The position numbers and the translations under genes are program-made. The notes under the pieces were generated by a model. It saw only the letters and a list, made by a program, of their open reading frames with translations. It had not been told where the DNA came from and did no database searches. From assembly GCA_937959095.1 (NCBI GenBank), contig CALGLY010000592.1, positions 1 through 5,656 of the forward strand: a DNA stretch of 5,656 bases, written 5' to 3'. Positions 1-5,656 of the stretch are shown here, in pieces; position 1 is the first letter of the stretch, and each line of letters opens with the position of its first letter. The stretch is from an uncultured Saprospiraceae bacterium. Its GTDB lineage: Bacteria > Bacteroidota > Bacteroidia > Chitinophagales > Saprospiraceae.

Positions 1-168
1 TCCTCTCCACTATCATCGCCTGTGGTGTCATCCTCCTCTCCATCGCCATCATCGGTCGTATCGTCGTCGCCATCCGTTTCATCATCCTCTCCACTATCAT
101 CGCCTGTGGTGTCATCATCCTCTCCATCGCCATCATCGGTCGTATCGTCGTCACCATCCGTTTCATCA
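1..168 (-). repeat. 84-bp tandem repeat (two full copies, continuing past the left edge) encoding an acidic 28-residue unit
   Basis: Positions 1-84 and 85-168 match at 82 of 84 bases. The two differences are at 33 versus 117 (Glu versus Asp codon) and 69 versus 153 (a silent Gly codon change). The reading frame is kept because 84 is a multiple of three. Each 28-residue unit has internal structure: a short DDETDG piece followed by two related 11-residue pieces, DDDTTDDGDGE and (E/D)DDTTGDDSGE. Similarity decays after 168, although a fragment of the unit (tcatcgcctg) recurs at 169-178. The left edge cuts the array, so the copy number is unknown. The Asp-Gly-Asp pattern recalls calcium-binding acidic linkers, but no exact EF-hand or dockerin loop can be claimed. 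Confidence 0.95.
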
Positions 169-2123
169 TCATCGCCTGAATCTACCGTCCCTATATCTAT
201 TAAAAATTTAAAAATATTATTCTCTTCATTCGACTCTTCATGTTGGTCATAAGCATCTACCACCATAAGTAGATAATACGAGCCGCTACTCGCTTCTGGC
301 AATTCTAAGCTGATAAGAGTAGGAAGATTATCTCCTATTTCAAGCTTTTCAGAGGCCATGCGTCCTAAGCGCAAATCGCCACTATTTAGCACCGCATCAT
401 CGGACAGAAAAAACAGCGTTATGAATTCTTCTTGGGCTGTTACTTCGCCAATATTTAGAATTGTAAATGAAAAATTCGTGTTTTGCCCTGCTTGCAGTCC
501 ATTAGGAATAGCAATATCTCTTAAGGTAAGATCGGGGAGTGCGACATGATTCATTTGCAAAATAACCTCATCATCTTCTTGCGCTTCGCAACACGTAAAG
601 TTATTAGGAGTCGAATCTATATCCGTTTCATTACTACGGACAATTTCTGCAAAAAGCATCCATTCTCCTATATTCAAATTATAAAGTTCTATAATCAAGG
701 TCGCACTTTCGCCTGGGGCAAGATTGATATTACGCCACATCCCTGTAGCAGGATTGAAATCCCCTTTTTCCACTAGTACTTCCGAGCCACCTGCTTGCAC
801 GACTCCGCGCGTATGAAAAGGAAAATCAATGCCTACATTGGAAGCCGATTGCCCCCCCGTATTGCTCACTTTCAAGAAAAAATGTCCCGTCTCTGACTGC
901 CCTAAAGAAAGGTCTTCTGTTGTCAATGTAAGTTCTAAATCTACCTGCCCCGCTTCTGTTCCCTCTTCACTAAAGGATAGACTATTTTGATTATTTGCAG
1001 TATTATTATCCACTAAATGTCCGCTCGCAACTGCCACATCTACTAGAAAAGGCGAACCATCGAAAGGATAAATTTCGCCATCGGTATTCAATATCCGAAA
1101 CTCCACATCTAAAGTCGCACTTTCACCAGACTCCAAAGTAGGAATGTGCCAACGCTGTTGATAAGGCGATTCGCCTACATAATATAAGCGACCTGTGCTG
1201 GGGCGACCCACATCGCCGAGATAGCCATAAGGGTTTCCTGTTTTAGCATAATCAGCTATGATATTATGTGCGGTTTCTGGGCCATTATTGGTGACTGTAA
1301 CCGTATAGTCAATCATAAAATCATCGCTGTAAGTTGTTTCATCTGAAGTAACTTCAATGGCAATATCGCTGCTAAAACTTTGGCAATAAATATCGACAGG
1401 GAAGTTATTGACATAGCCCAATTCTCGAAACGACAAGTAAAAATAACCCCAACTTGCATCGAAAGTATTATTTTCAGGAAGCAACCAATTTTCAGAAAAG
1501 AAAGCATCTATCGTTACGGTTGCTTCTTCATTCGGGCCAAGTTCGGGGATTGCTACATAGCCATATTTTGGGTCAAGATAATCTTCTTCTCTTCGGTTTT
1601 GCTCCTGAAATAAACCTATACGCTGTGCGCCAATCGTATGCTCACTCACATTCTGTATGGTAACTTCATAAGGAATACTAGCATTAGGCTTAGGAAATGA
1701 ACCAGGGCAACTTACTGCTTTAACTTGCAGCGGCGATAGTAAATCAATCACTCTTGTTCCGCGAGCGTAAGGTTCTGTGAAATTATCTAAACTCGATAAA
1801 TCAATATGTAGTGTAAGCGAATACGCGCCAATTTGCACCTCTTCTGGTATCGTGAATTCTCGGTGAAAATCATGGGTACCAGGAGTCATCTGGGCTAGAT
1901 TAAACCTAGCTATCGTAGTATTATATTCTTCATAGGCACTCACTAGTACAAGTTCTGCCTCCATAGCAGGCACGGCATCAGTGGTTTCTATACTGAAGTG
2001 TACCCGAGGGGTATCGCCTAATGTTACCGTTTCCGGAGCAAAAACACTAACAATATTTAGACTAGATTGTGCAATAATAGCCTGCATGCATAGCATGGCT
2101 GCAAGAAGTAAAAGAGACCTCAT
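1..2123 (-). CDS. Secreted multi-domain Ig-like (DUF11/CARDB-type) surface protein with acidic repeat tail, C-terminus cut by window edge
   Basis: The frame runs without a stop from the ATG at 2123-2121 to the left edge (707 whole codons), so the true end lies outside the window. Residues 1-18 look like a signal peptide (MRSLLLLAAMLCMQAIIA, then Q). After it I see a chain of beta-rich modules: about 21-128; about 129-250; about 253-385, with a DUF11-like core (YTVTVTNNGPETAHN); about 394-525, a clearer DUF11-like domain (VDLELTL, VSNTGGQSASNVG, FNPATGMWRNINLAPGESAT); and about 529-645, CARDB-like (LPDLTLRDI, then HEESNEENNIFKF near its end). From residue 648 the chain is almost all Asp, Glu, Gly and Thr, made by an 84-bp tandem repeat. 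In these families such modules act as spacers or adhesive stalks outside the cell. A C-terminal T9SS sorting domain is expected beyond the edge but not seen. The start is chosen because it gives the signal peptide; no Shine-Dalgarno is visible, as is usual in Bacteroidota. Exact ligand or function unknown. Confidence 0.9.
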   Translation of the reverse strand, partial: MRSLLLLAAMLCMQAIIAQSSLNIVSVFAPETVTLGDTPRVHFSIETTDAVPAMEAELVLVSAYEEYNTTIARFNLAQMTPGTHDFHREFTIPEEVQIGAYSLTLHIDLSSLDNFTEPYARGTRVIDLLSPLQVKAVSCPGSFPKPNASIPYEVTIQNVSEHTIGAQRIGLFQEQNRREEDYLDPKYGYVAIPELGPNEEATVTIDAFFSENWLLPENNTFDASWGYFYLSFRELGYVNNFPVDIYCQSFSSDIAIEVTSDETTYSDDFMIDYTVTVTNNGPETAHNIIADYAKTGNPYGYLGDVGRPSTGRLYYVGESPYQQRWHIPTLESGESATLDVEFRILNTDGEIYPFDGSPFLVDVAVASGHLVDNNTANNQNSLSFSEEGTEAGQVDLELTLTTEDLSLGQSETGHFFLKVSNTGGQSASNVGIDFPFHTRGVVQAGGSEVLVEKGDFNPATGMWRNINLAPGESATLIIELYNLNIGEWMLFAEIVRSNETDIDSTPNNFTCCEAQEDDEVILQMNHVALPDLTLRDIAIPNGLQAGQNTNFSFTILNIGEVTAQEEFITLFFLSDDAVLNSGDLRLGRMASEKLEIGDNLPTLISLELPEASSGSYYLLMVVDAYDQHEESNEENNIFKFLIDIGTVDSGDDDETDGDDDTTDDGDGEDDDTTGDDSGEDDETDGDDDTTDDGDGEEDDTTGDDSGE

Positions 2124-2277
2124 ATTTCTTTACTTTAGGGAGTAGGGAAATTACAATCCCATCCACTCGATAGTGTTTAGGATAATGTATTCATTCCCTG
2201 ATACCTTAATTGAAAAAATCCAATAAAAAAATGTAGAAAGAGAGAAGGAAGGTTAAAAATTACAGCGGTGTGTATGC

Positions 2278-2361
2278 TTGGCTTAATAAGCAATTGCTTA
2301 GAGCATGTTTGGATTTTTTCCAAGCAAGCTCTACGTGAAATTTATTCACTTAGCAAGCCAA
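2278..2361. repeat. Nested imperfect inverted repeat (possible structured RNA or cruciform)
   Basis: The outer arms at 2278-2290 (ttggcttaataag) and 2349-2361 (cttagcaagccaa) pair at 11 of 13 positions. Inside them, 2300-2312 (agagcatgtttgg) and 2320-2332 (ccaagcaagctct) pair at 11 of 13 around a 7-base loop, and a G-U pair would make it 12 in plus-strand RNA. A perfect 14-bp palindrome (taagcaattgctta) lies at 2287-2300, and a short gtgaa/ttcac hairpin at 2335-2349 competes with the outer arm. The element is more GC-rich than its surroundings. It lies 155-238 bases upstream of the minus-strand start at 2123, so it could be in that gene's leader, or it could be a separate element. The pairing is seen directly; any role is inference. 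Confidence 0.55.
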
Positions 2362-2484
2362 ATAATCTTGAGTAAGAATAAAATAGTATTTTTTTTTTAT
2401 AATCCTCACACGATAACAATATTGATAATCAGCATATTATAAACCTAAAAACTATTTAAAATAAAATACAGAATTTATATTTTT

Positions 2485-2515
2485 ATATAGCAATATATTT
2501 TATAAATTGCTATAT
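2485..2515. repeat. AT-rich inverted repeat with 10-bp perfect arms
   Basis: The arms atatagcaat (2485-2494) and attgctatat (2506-2515) are perfect reverse complements around an 11-base loop. In DNA this AT-rich, a stem of this length can arise by chance. No flanking gene end makes it a clear terminator. Confidence 0.4.
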
Positions 2516-2656
2516 TTCAATTCAATAATAGTAAAAAACAAGACAATTAATGCCATTGCAATAATTTACTACTTTGAATGTTTATATTTTGAATATTTTA
2601 ATTTGTATTCTGGATAAAAAAAACTCAATGTAGTAGCACAATATATAACTGTATCG

Positions 2657-2674
2657 ACTAACTTAGTAGTTAGT
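2657..2674. repeat. Small inverted repeat actaac/gttagt
   Basis: Six-base perfect arms at 2657-2662 and 2669-2674 surround a six-base loop (ttagta). The site could be a small hairpin or a binding site for a dimeric regulator, but it is not close to either flanking start codon and may be chance. Confidence 0.25.
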
Positions 2675-2984
2675 ATATTGATATAAAAAACGTTGTACTA
2701 TATTTTTTTCTAAAAGAAATATGCCTGAAAATTGAAATCTGTGAAGGTAGAGACAAGAAGAGTTGGATTGAAAAGGAGTTGACTGTACGTTACTTGTTTA
2801 GAATGTATTGCCAAAAATATTCTTTTTTTTGGAAAAATTCACATTTTTAATGTATTATCCCACAAAAAAGAATAAAAATTGTGAACTAAATCTATTTTAA
2901 TGGCGTTGCTTACTATATACCTAAATCGCTTGCACACCAAATAAGGCTTACTAGCACTATCCCATTCTTTTAGGCAACATACAA

Positions 2985-2997
2985 GTCTAAATTAGAC
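2985..2997. repeat. Compact palindrome gtctaa-a-ttagac
   Basis: Two perfect six-base arms meet around one central base. The compact symmetry resembles an operator more than a hairpin. It lies about 285 bases upstream of the small plus-strand gene, which is far for a direct operator. No second copy was seen near that gene. Confidence 0.25.
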
Positions 2998-3170
2998 ACT
3001 AACAAATTTTAAGGAAATCACCATTTTGTATAGGTATTTTAGACCTCTTCAAAATGTATTTATATCAAAATCATATTTTATACAAAAAAGTAACTATCAA
3101 AGAATAATTTTCTGATTTGGATAACTTATTTTTTGACAATTACTAAAGTTTAATTTTTTTGTTTAAAAAG

Positions 3171-3258
3171 GTAGACATCTAGCTTAATTAGCTATTCTAT
3201 AGGAAGTTGGAAAAATAAAAATTTTATCTTCCTTATATGAAAATAAGTAGACGTCTAT
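3171..3258. promoter_or_regulatory. Paired gtagac(a/g)tct direct repeats, the second a perfect palindrome, just upstream of the small gene
   Basis: The ten-base sequence gtagacatct at 3171-3180 recurs as gtagacgtct at 3248-3257 with one mismatch, 77 bases apart. The downstream copy lies within a perfect 10-bp palindrome, tagacgtcta (3249-3258), which ends 23 bases before the ATG at 3282. A short tagct/agcta stem sits at 3180-3194. The position and symmetry suit a regulator binding site for the small gene. This is inference: no regulator is encoded nearby and no clear promoter boxes are seen. Confidence 0.3.
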
Positions 3259-3281
3259 AACAAAATCTACCTTATCGAATT

Positions 3282-3491
3282 ATGAGAATGAGAAAGAAGT
3301 TTGCAATGGGCGTAGGAAAGTATTATTTCAACGTATATTCTGGCAATACAACGATTACTATACACCGAGAAGATAAAGATGATGCATTGCGTTGGTATTC
3401 TTCCTATAAGCGTGTTGGTAAAAATTGTGAATGGCTAGGACTTTGGAATGGAAAAGAATTTGAAGAGTCGGATGCAGCAAGCAAAAAATAG
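3282..3491 (+). CDS. Small hypothetical protein (69 residues)
   Basis: I do not recognise the family. The reading frame stands out as more GC-balanced than the AT-rich DNA on both sides and has protein-like composition. After a basic N-terminus (MRMRKKF), the order suggests two beta strands (YYFNVYS and TTITIHRE), a helix (DKDDALRWYSSYKRV), then two more strands (CEWLGLWN and KEFEES) and a charged tail, a possible beta-beta-alpha-beta-beta fold. It has no signal peptide and no membrane segment, so it is probably cytoplasmic. It has a single Cys in the CEWLGLW segment, which is rich in Trp. Possible starts are 3282, 3288 and 3306; no Shine-Dalgarno decides between them, and I took the longest. 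It converges on the large minus-strand gene and shares a hairpin with it. A palindrome lies just upstream. Confidence 0.65.
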   Translation: MRMRKKFAMGVGKYYFNVYSGNTTITIHREDKDDALRWYSSYKRVGKNCEWLGLWNGKEFEESDAASKK

Positions 3492-3542
3492 GCTTTGACA
3501 TATAAACTCCACTTTAGTCCGTTAGACAATAACAAAACTAAA

Positions 3543-3608
3543 GGCTAAGCATATCAAGTACAAGTATCAAAAATTAATCTATTGATACTTGTACTTGAAG
3601 TCTTAGGC
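3543..3608. terminator. Long hairpin between convergent genes, likely bidirectional terminator
   Basis: The core arms at 3554-3570 and 3582-3598 are perfect 17-bp reverse complements with an 11-base loop. The stem can be extended by outer arms at 3543-3549 and 3602-3608, pairing at six of seven positions. It lies between the stop of the small plus-strand gene (3491) and the stop of the minus-strand gene (3648). No strong T-tract follows on either side, so it may act as a transcript-end stabiliser or a bidirectional barrier rather than a classical intrinsic terminator. Confidence 0.7.
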
Positions 3609-3615
3609 AATTACC

Positions 3616-3652
3616 AAAAATAAATAGCACAATTTTAGGCTAGCTATTTATT
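3616..3652 (-). terminator. Intrinsic-type terminator of the beta-helix protein gene, overlapping its stop codon
   Basis: Read on the minus strand, aataaatagc (3652-3643) pairs perfectly with gctatttatt (3628-3619) across a 14-base loop, and a run of five T follows or overlaps the stem end (3620-3616). The TAA stop at 3650-3648 is inside the first arm. The stem is AT-rich and so fairly weak, but the T-tract gives it the classical layout. The stronger 17-bp hairpin lies just beyond and could serve as backup. Confidence 0.55.
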
Positions 3653-5471
3653 CTTTCACTAATAACTCCTTGAAATGCAACCTTCCATAATAAGCTGATA
3701 GAATATAAATCCCACTCGGCAAATTATCTAAATTAAGAGGTGCATTATTATCGTATCGAACCCATTTTCGCACTAATCTTCCATGTCCATCGTAGAGTTG
3801 AAAAAGGCAGTAATCTTCTGACCAATCCTTTTCTGAAAATTGGAAAAACACTTGTTCTTTAGCAGGATTCGGATAGAGCGTAAACTCTAGGTCTACATCC
3901 TTATCAAAATAAATAGTTCTAATTAAAGAAAAAGAAAATTGTCCGTCGTAATCTATTTGCTTTAGGCGATAATAGTTTTGCCCATATTCTATATTGCTAT
4001 CTAGCCACTTATAAGCTTGCTCTTCGAGGGTAGTGCCACTTCCTTTAACAAAAGCGAGTTGTTTCCAATTTAAACCATCTTTGCTATGCTGCACTTCGAA
4101 TCCACTATTATTTAGCTCAGAGGCTGTGCGCCAAGTTAGTACCCCACCTTCATTAGTCAATCGTGTTTGAAAGTCAATTAATTCAACGGGTAATTCATTT
4201 TCTTGCGCTTCCACGGATCCAATATCGTTTGCATCACTTGCATTTGGAATATTAAGTGCATCTATTGGCGCGCCCAATCCCCTTTGGTCAGTTGAACCAG
4301 AAGTGCCTGATTCACCAGCATCTACTACAGGACTACCAATGCAAGGTAAATGCGTTTCTGTGCAACCACCATTATCTGCTAAAGCTTTAAGCTGCGGGTC
4401 TGCTGTTACCGAAAAAGTAGGACAACTTAAGGCAGAACTACAAGTTTCTACAAGATTATTGCTGTTTGTACCGAAGCCGGTTGCTGCATTCACCAGTAAG
4501 TCTTGAATAACTCCTCCCGAAGCAATACTATTTGCTATAATGGTACTAGTCATATCTATATCACCACCTCTCACATCCACGCCACCTCCTGTATTAGCTG
4601 CATTATTAACAATGGTAGCATTATCAAGCACAACAGCTCCTGTGCTCCCAATACCACCGCCTGCCCCTTCACCTGCTGTATTTCCACTTAGGGTTGAATT
4701 AATTATAGTAGTCATGGAGCTTGCACCACCATAAATGCCACCACCACTAGGATCGGTAGCTGTAGATGGAGATATTGAATTACCACTTACTGTGCTAGAA
4801 ATAAGTGTTAGTGTACCATCATTATAGATACCTCCTCCTCTCGGCCCCGCCACATTATCGCTAATAGTGCTCTCTGTGATTGTCATTGTGCCACTGTTCA
4901 AGATACCACCTGCACCTAAAAAACCAGTGCTCGTATTAGCTGTTATTGTACTTTTCCCAATTTCAAATGTACCACCTGATGTATTATAAATAGCACCTCC
5001 AAAACTACCTGTCATATTACCTGAAAGCATAGAATTCGTAAGTCGTACTGTACCATCTTGATTACTAATGGCTGTACCACTCACAAAACCTCCTCCATTT
5101 TGTAGTATTAGACCATTGAAGGTGGCATCTGTCCCCATCACAGTAAATATATTGAACATAGTTGCCCCATCAATAATGACACTCATCAAAGGATCAGTAA
5201 TAACTATATCGGTAGTAATAGTGGGGAGCGCACTTGTAAGAGTAATCATAGTAGCTACACCAAGGCTAAATGTAATAGTACAATTTACTCCTGCACTATT
5301 AGCTTCTTGTATGGCGGCACGTAGGGTACATTGTCCACCAGCATCCGAGCATAAGCCATCACCTATAATCGCATCTGGTGTGTCGGCATTGGAATTGACC
5401 ACAAAGGTGGCATATAGCGGTATAAAGCTGCTGCATAATAGCAGCATGCTAAATAGTAGTTTCAACTTCAT
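3648..5471 (-). CDS. Secreted right-handed beta-helix protein (CSLREA-like and choice-of-anchor Q regions) with T9SS type A sorting domain
   Basis: This is a complete 607-residue extracellular protein. Residues 1-21 form a signal peptide (MKLKLLFSMLLLCSSFIPLYA). Residues 41-57 hold a CSLREA-type motif in variant form, CTLRAAIQEAN. About 95-345 is a parallel beta-helix of the pectate-lyase-like type: the rungs show recurring STIxxN-type turns at 174, 201, 226, 259, 285 and 309 (spacing 24-33) with GGGIYN-type glycine segments between. About 360-422 resembles the choice-of-anchor Q region (CIGSPVVDAG, DQRG, DIGSVEAQ). About 427-522 is the Bacteroidota module beginning ELPVELIDF and containing YYRLKQIDYDGQ. 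The last 80 residues are the T9SS sorting domain (LYPNPA at 532-537, SGIYIL near 586), which directs export through the Por system and is removed at the cell surface. No catalytic residues can be assigned, so adhesion or polysaccharide binding is a guess. The start is set by the signal peptide. Confidence 0.95.
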   Translation of the reverse strand: MKLKLLFSMLLLCSSFIPLYATFVVNSNADTPDAIIGDGLCSDAGGQCTLRAAIQEANSAGVNCTITFSLGVATMITLTSALPTITTDIVITDPLMSVIIDGATMFNIFTVMGTDATFNGLILQNGGGFVSGTAISNQDGTVRLTNSMLSGNMTGSFGGAIYNTSGGTFEIGKSTITANTSTGFLGAGGILNSGTMTITESTISDNVAGPRGGGIYNDGTLTLISSTVSGNSISPSTATDPSGGGIYGGASSMTTIINSTLSGNTAGEGAGGGIGSTGAVVLDNATIVNNAANTGGGVDVRGGDIDMTSTIIANSIASGGVIQDLLVNAATGFGTNSNNLVETCSSALSCPTFSVTADPQLKALADNGGCTETHLPCIGSPVVDAGESGTSGSTDQRGLGAPIDALNIPNASDANDIGSVEAQENELPVELIDFQTRLTNEGGVLTWRTASELNNSGFEVQHSKDGLNWKQLAFVKGSGTTLEEQAYKWLDSNIEYGQNYYRLKQIDYDGQFSFSLIRTIYFDKDVDLEFTLYPNPAKEQVFFQFSEKDWSEDYCLFQLYDGHGRLVRKWVRYDNNAPLNLDNLPSGIYILSAYYGRLHFKELLVKE

Positions 5472-5656
5472 AGCTTTAGTGACTAGTGTATTGTTTAAGT
5501 AGTAGCCCTAAAATAATCAACCATTGACGCTTATATTTTTCACTTAACTGATGAAAAAAATAGCCTTGATCAAAATAGTTACTTATTTATCACTTACTAA
5601 TTATGCTTAAATAATATCAGGAACGAAAAAAGAGTGTAGGGCGAACGAAAAGTCAT
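5472..5656. other. AT-rich upstream region of the beta-helix protein gene
   Basis: This 185-base stretch should contain the promoter and leader of the minus-strand gene starting at 5471. On the minus strand TATTTTG (5577-5571) approaches the Bacteroidota -7 box TAnnTTTG but is one base short, and no TTTG lies at the right distance upstream, so I do not call a promoter. A nine-base direct repeat, gaacgaaaa, occurs at 5621-5629 and 5643-5651. No gene can be supported. Confidence 0.5.

Larger units (their letters stand above)
2124..3281. other. Long AT-rich intergenic region without a recognisable gene
   Basis: About 1.16 kb separates the divergently oriented secreted-protein gene (start at 2123, minus) and the small plus-strand gene (start at 3282). 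All six frames are broken into short pieces. No piece combines a start codon with recognisable protein content. The composition is strongly AT-rich, with a run of ten T at 2389-2398 and many A/T tracts. It must hold the promoters of both flanking genes, but I could not find a clean Bacteroidota promoter (TTTG, about 20 bases, TAnnTTTG) on either strand. Several inverted repeats in it are listed separately. Confidence 0.7.

Noticed and set aside
1..168. CRISPR-like repetition
   Set aside because: The repeats are directly adjacent, 84 bases long and in frame within a gene, with no unique spacers.
22..252. Plus-strand Ser/Pro-rich open frame
   Set aside because: It is the reverse of the acidic Asp/Glu repeat of the minus-strand gene; a repeat without stops on one strand often stays open on the other.
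2848..3010. Minus-strand open stretch of about 50 codons
   Set aside because: It has no start codon at a sensible place and no recognisable protein content.
3036..3056. Sequence agacctcttcaaaa resembling the terminal repeat of some insertion sequences
   Set aside because: No matching inverted end, transposase remnant or target duplication is visible in the window.
3131..3161. Possible promoter ttgaca ... taattttttt upstream of the small gene
   Set aside because: The spacing is only 15 bases and the downstream box does not match TAnnTTTG; poly-T DNA gives such partial matches by chance.
5068..5502. 144-codon plus-strand open frame
   Set aside because: It lies antisense to the N-terminal part of the beta-helix gene, which has a signal peptide and recognisable domains. 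The antisense peptide has no recognisable features.
5551..5610. Short plus-strand frame beginning MKKIALIKIV, resembling a signal peptide
   Set aside because: It stops after 19 residues, no other frame continues it within the window, and AT-rich DNA easily yields such hydrophobic Lys/Ile peptides.

Overview
The window looks like a chromosomal segment of a Bacteroidota bacterium (class and genus cannot be fixed from this sequence). The strongest evidence is a minus-strand protein whose last ~80 residues form a recognisable type IX secretion system (T9SS, Por) type A sorting domain with an LYPNPA motif. It sits behind a module typical of the same phylum (ELPVELIDF ... YYRLKQIDYDGQ). T9SS is confined to Bacteroidota. 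AT-rich intergenic DNA and start codons without Shine-Dalgarno sequences fit this assignment.

Layout. (1) Positions 1-2123, minus strand: a long secreted protein read from a start at 2123 and still open at the left edge, so its C-terminus is outside the window. It has a signal peptide, about five immunoglobulin-like modules (two resembling DUF11, one resembling CARDB), then an Asp/Glu-rich tail encoded by a nearly perfect 84-bp tandem repeat. (2) Positions 2124-3281: about 1.16 kb of very AT-rich DNA with no convincing gene but with several inverted repeats, including a nested palindromic element at 2278-2361. (3) Positions 3282-3491, plus strand: a 69-residue hypothetical protein. (4) Positions 3492-3652: a convergent intergenic gap holding two hairpins, one with a perfect 17-bp stem and one overlapping the next gene's stop codon and followed by a T-tract. 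(5) Positions 3648-5471, minus strand: a complete 607-residue secreted beta-helix protein with a T9SS sorting domain. (6) Positions 5472-5656: AT-rich upstream DNA with no supported gene.

The two large genes are both predicted exported surface or extracellular proteins on the same strand. About 1.5 kb and an opposing small gene separate them, so they are not an operon. I infer adhesion or surface-display roles from domain types only. There is no mobile element, CRISPR array, RNA gene or defence system that I can support. The most unusual items are the homogenised acidic repeat, the nested inverted repeat in the long gap, and the small orphan gene.
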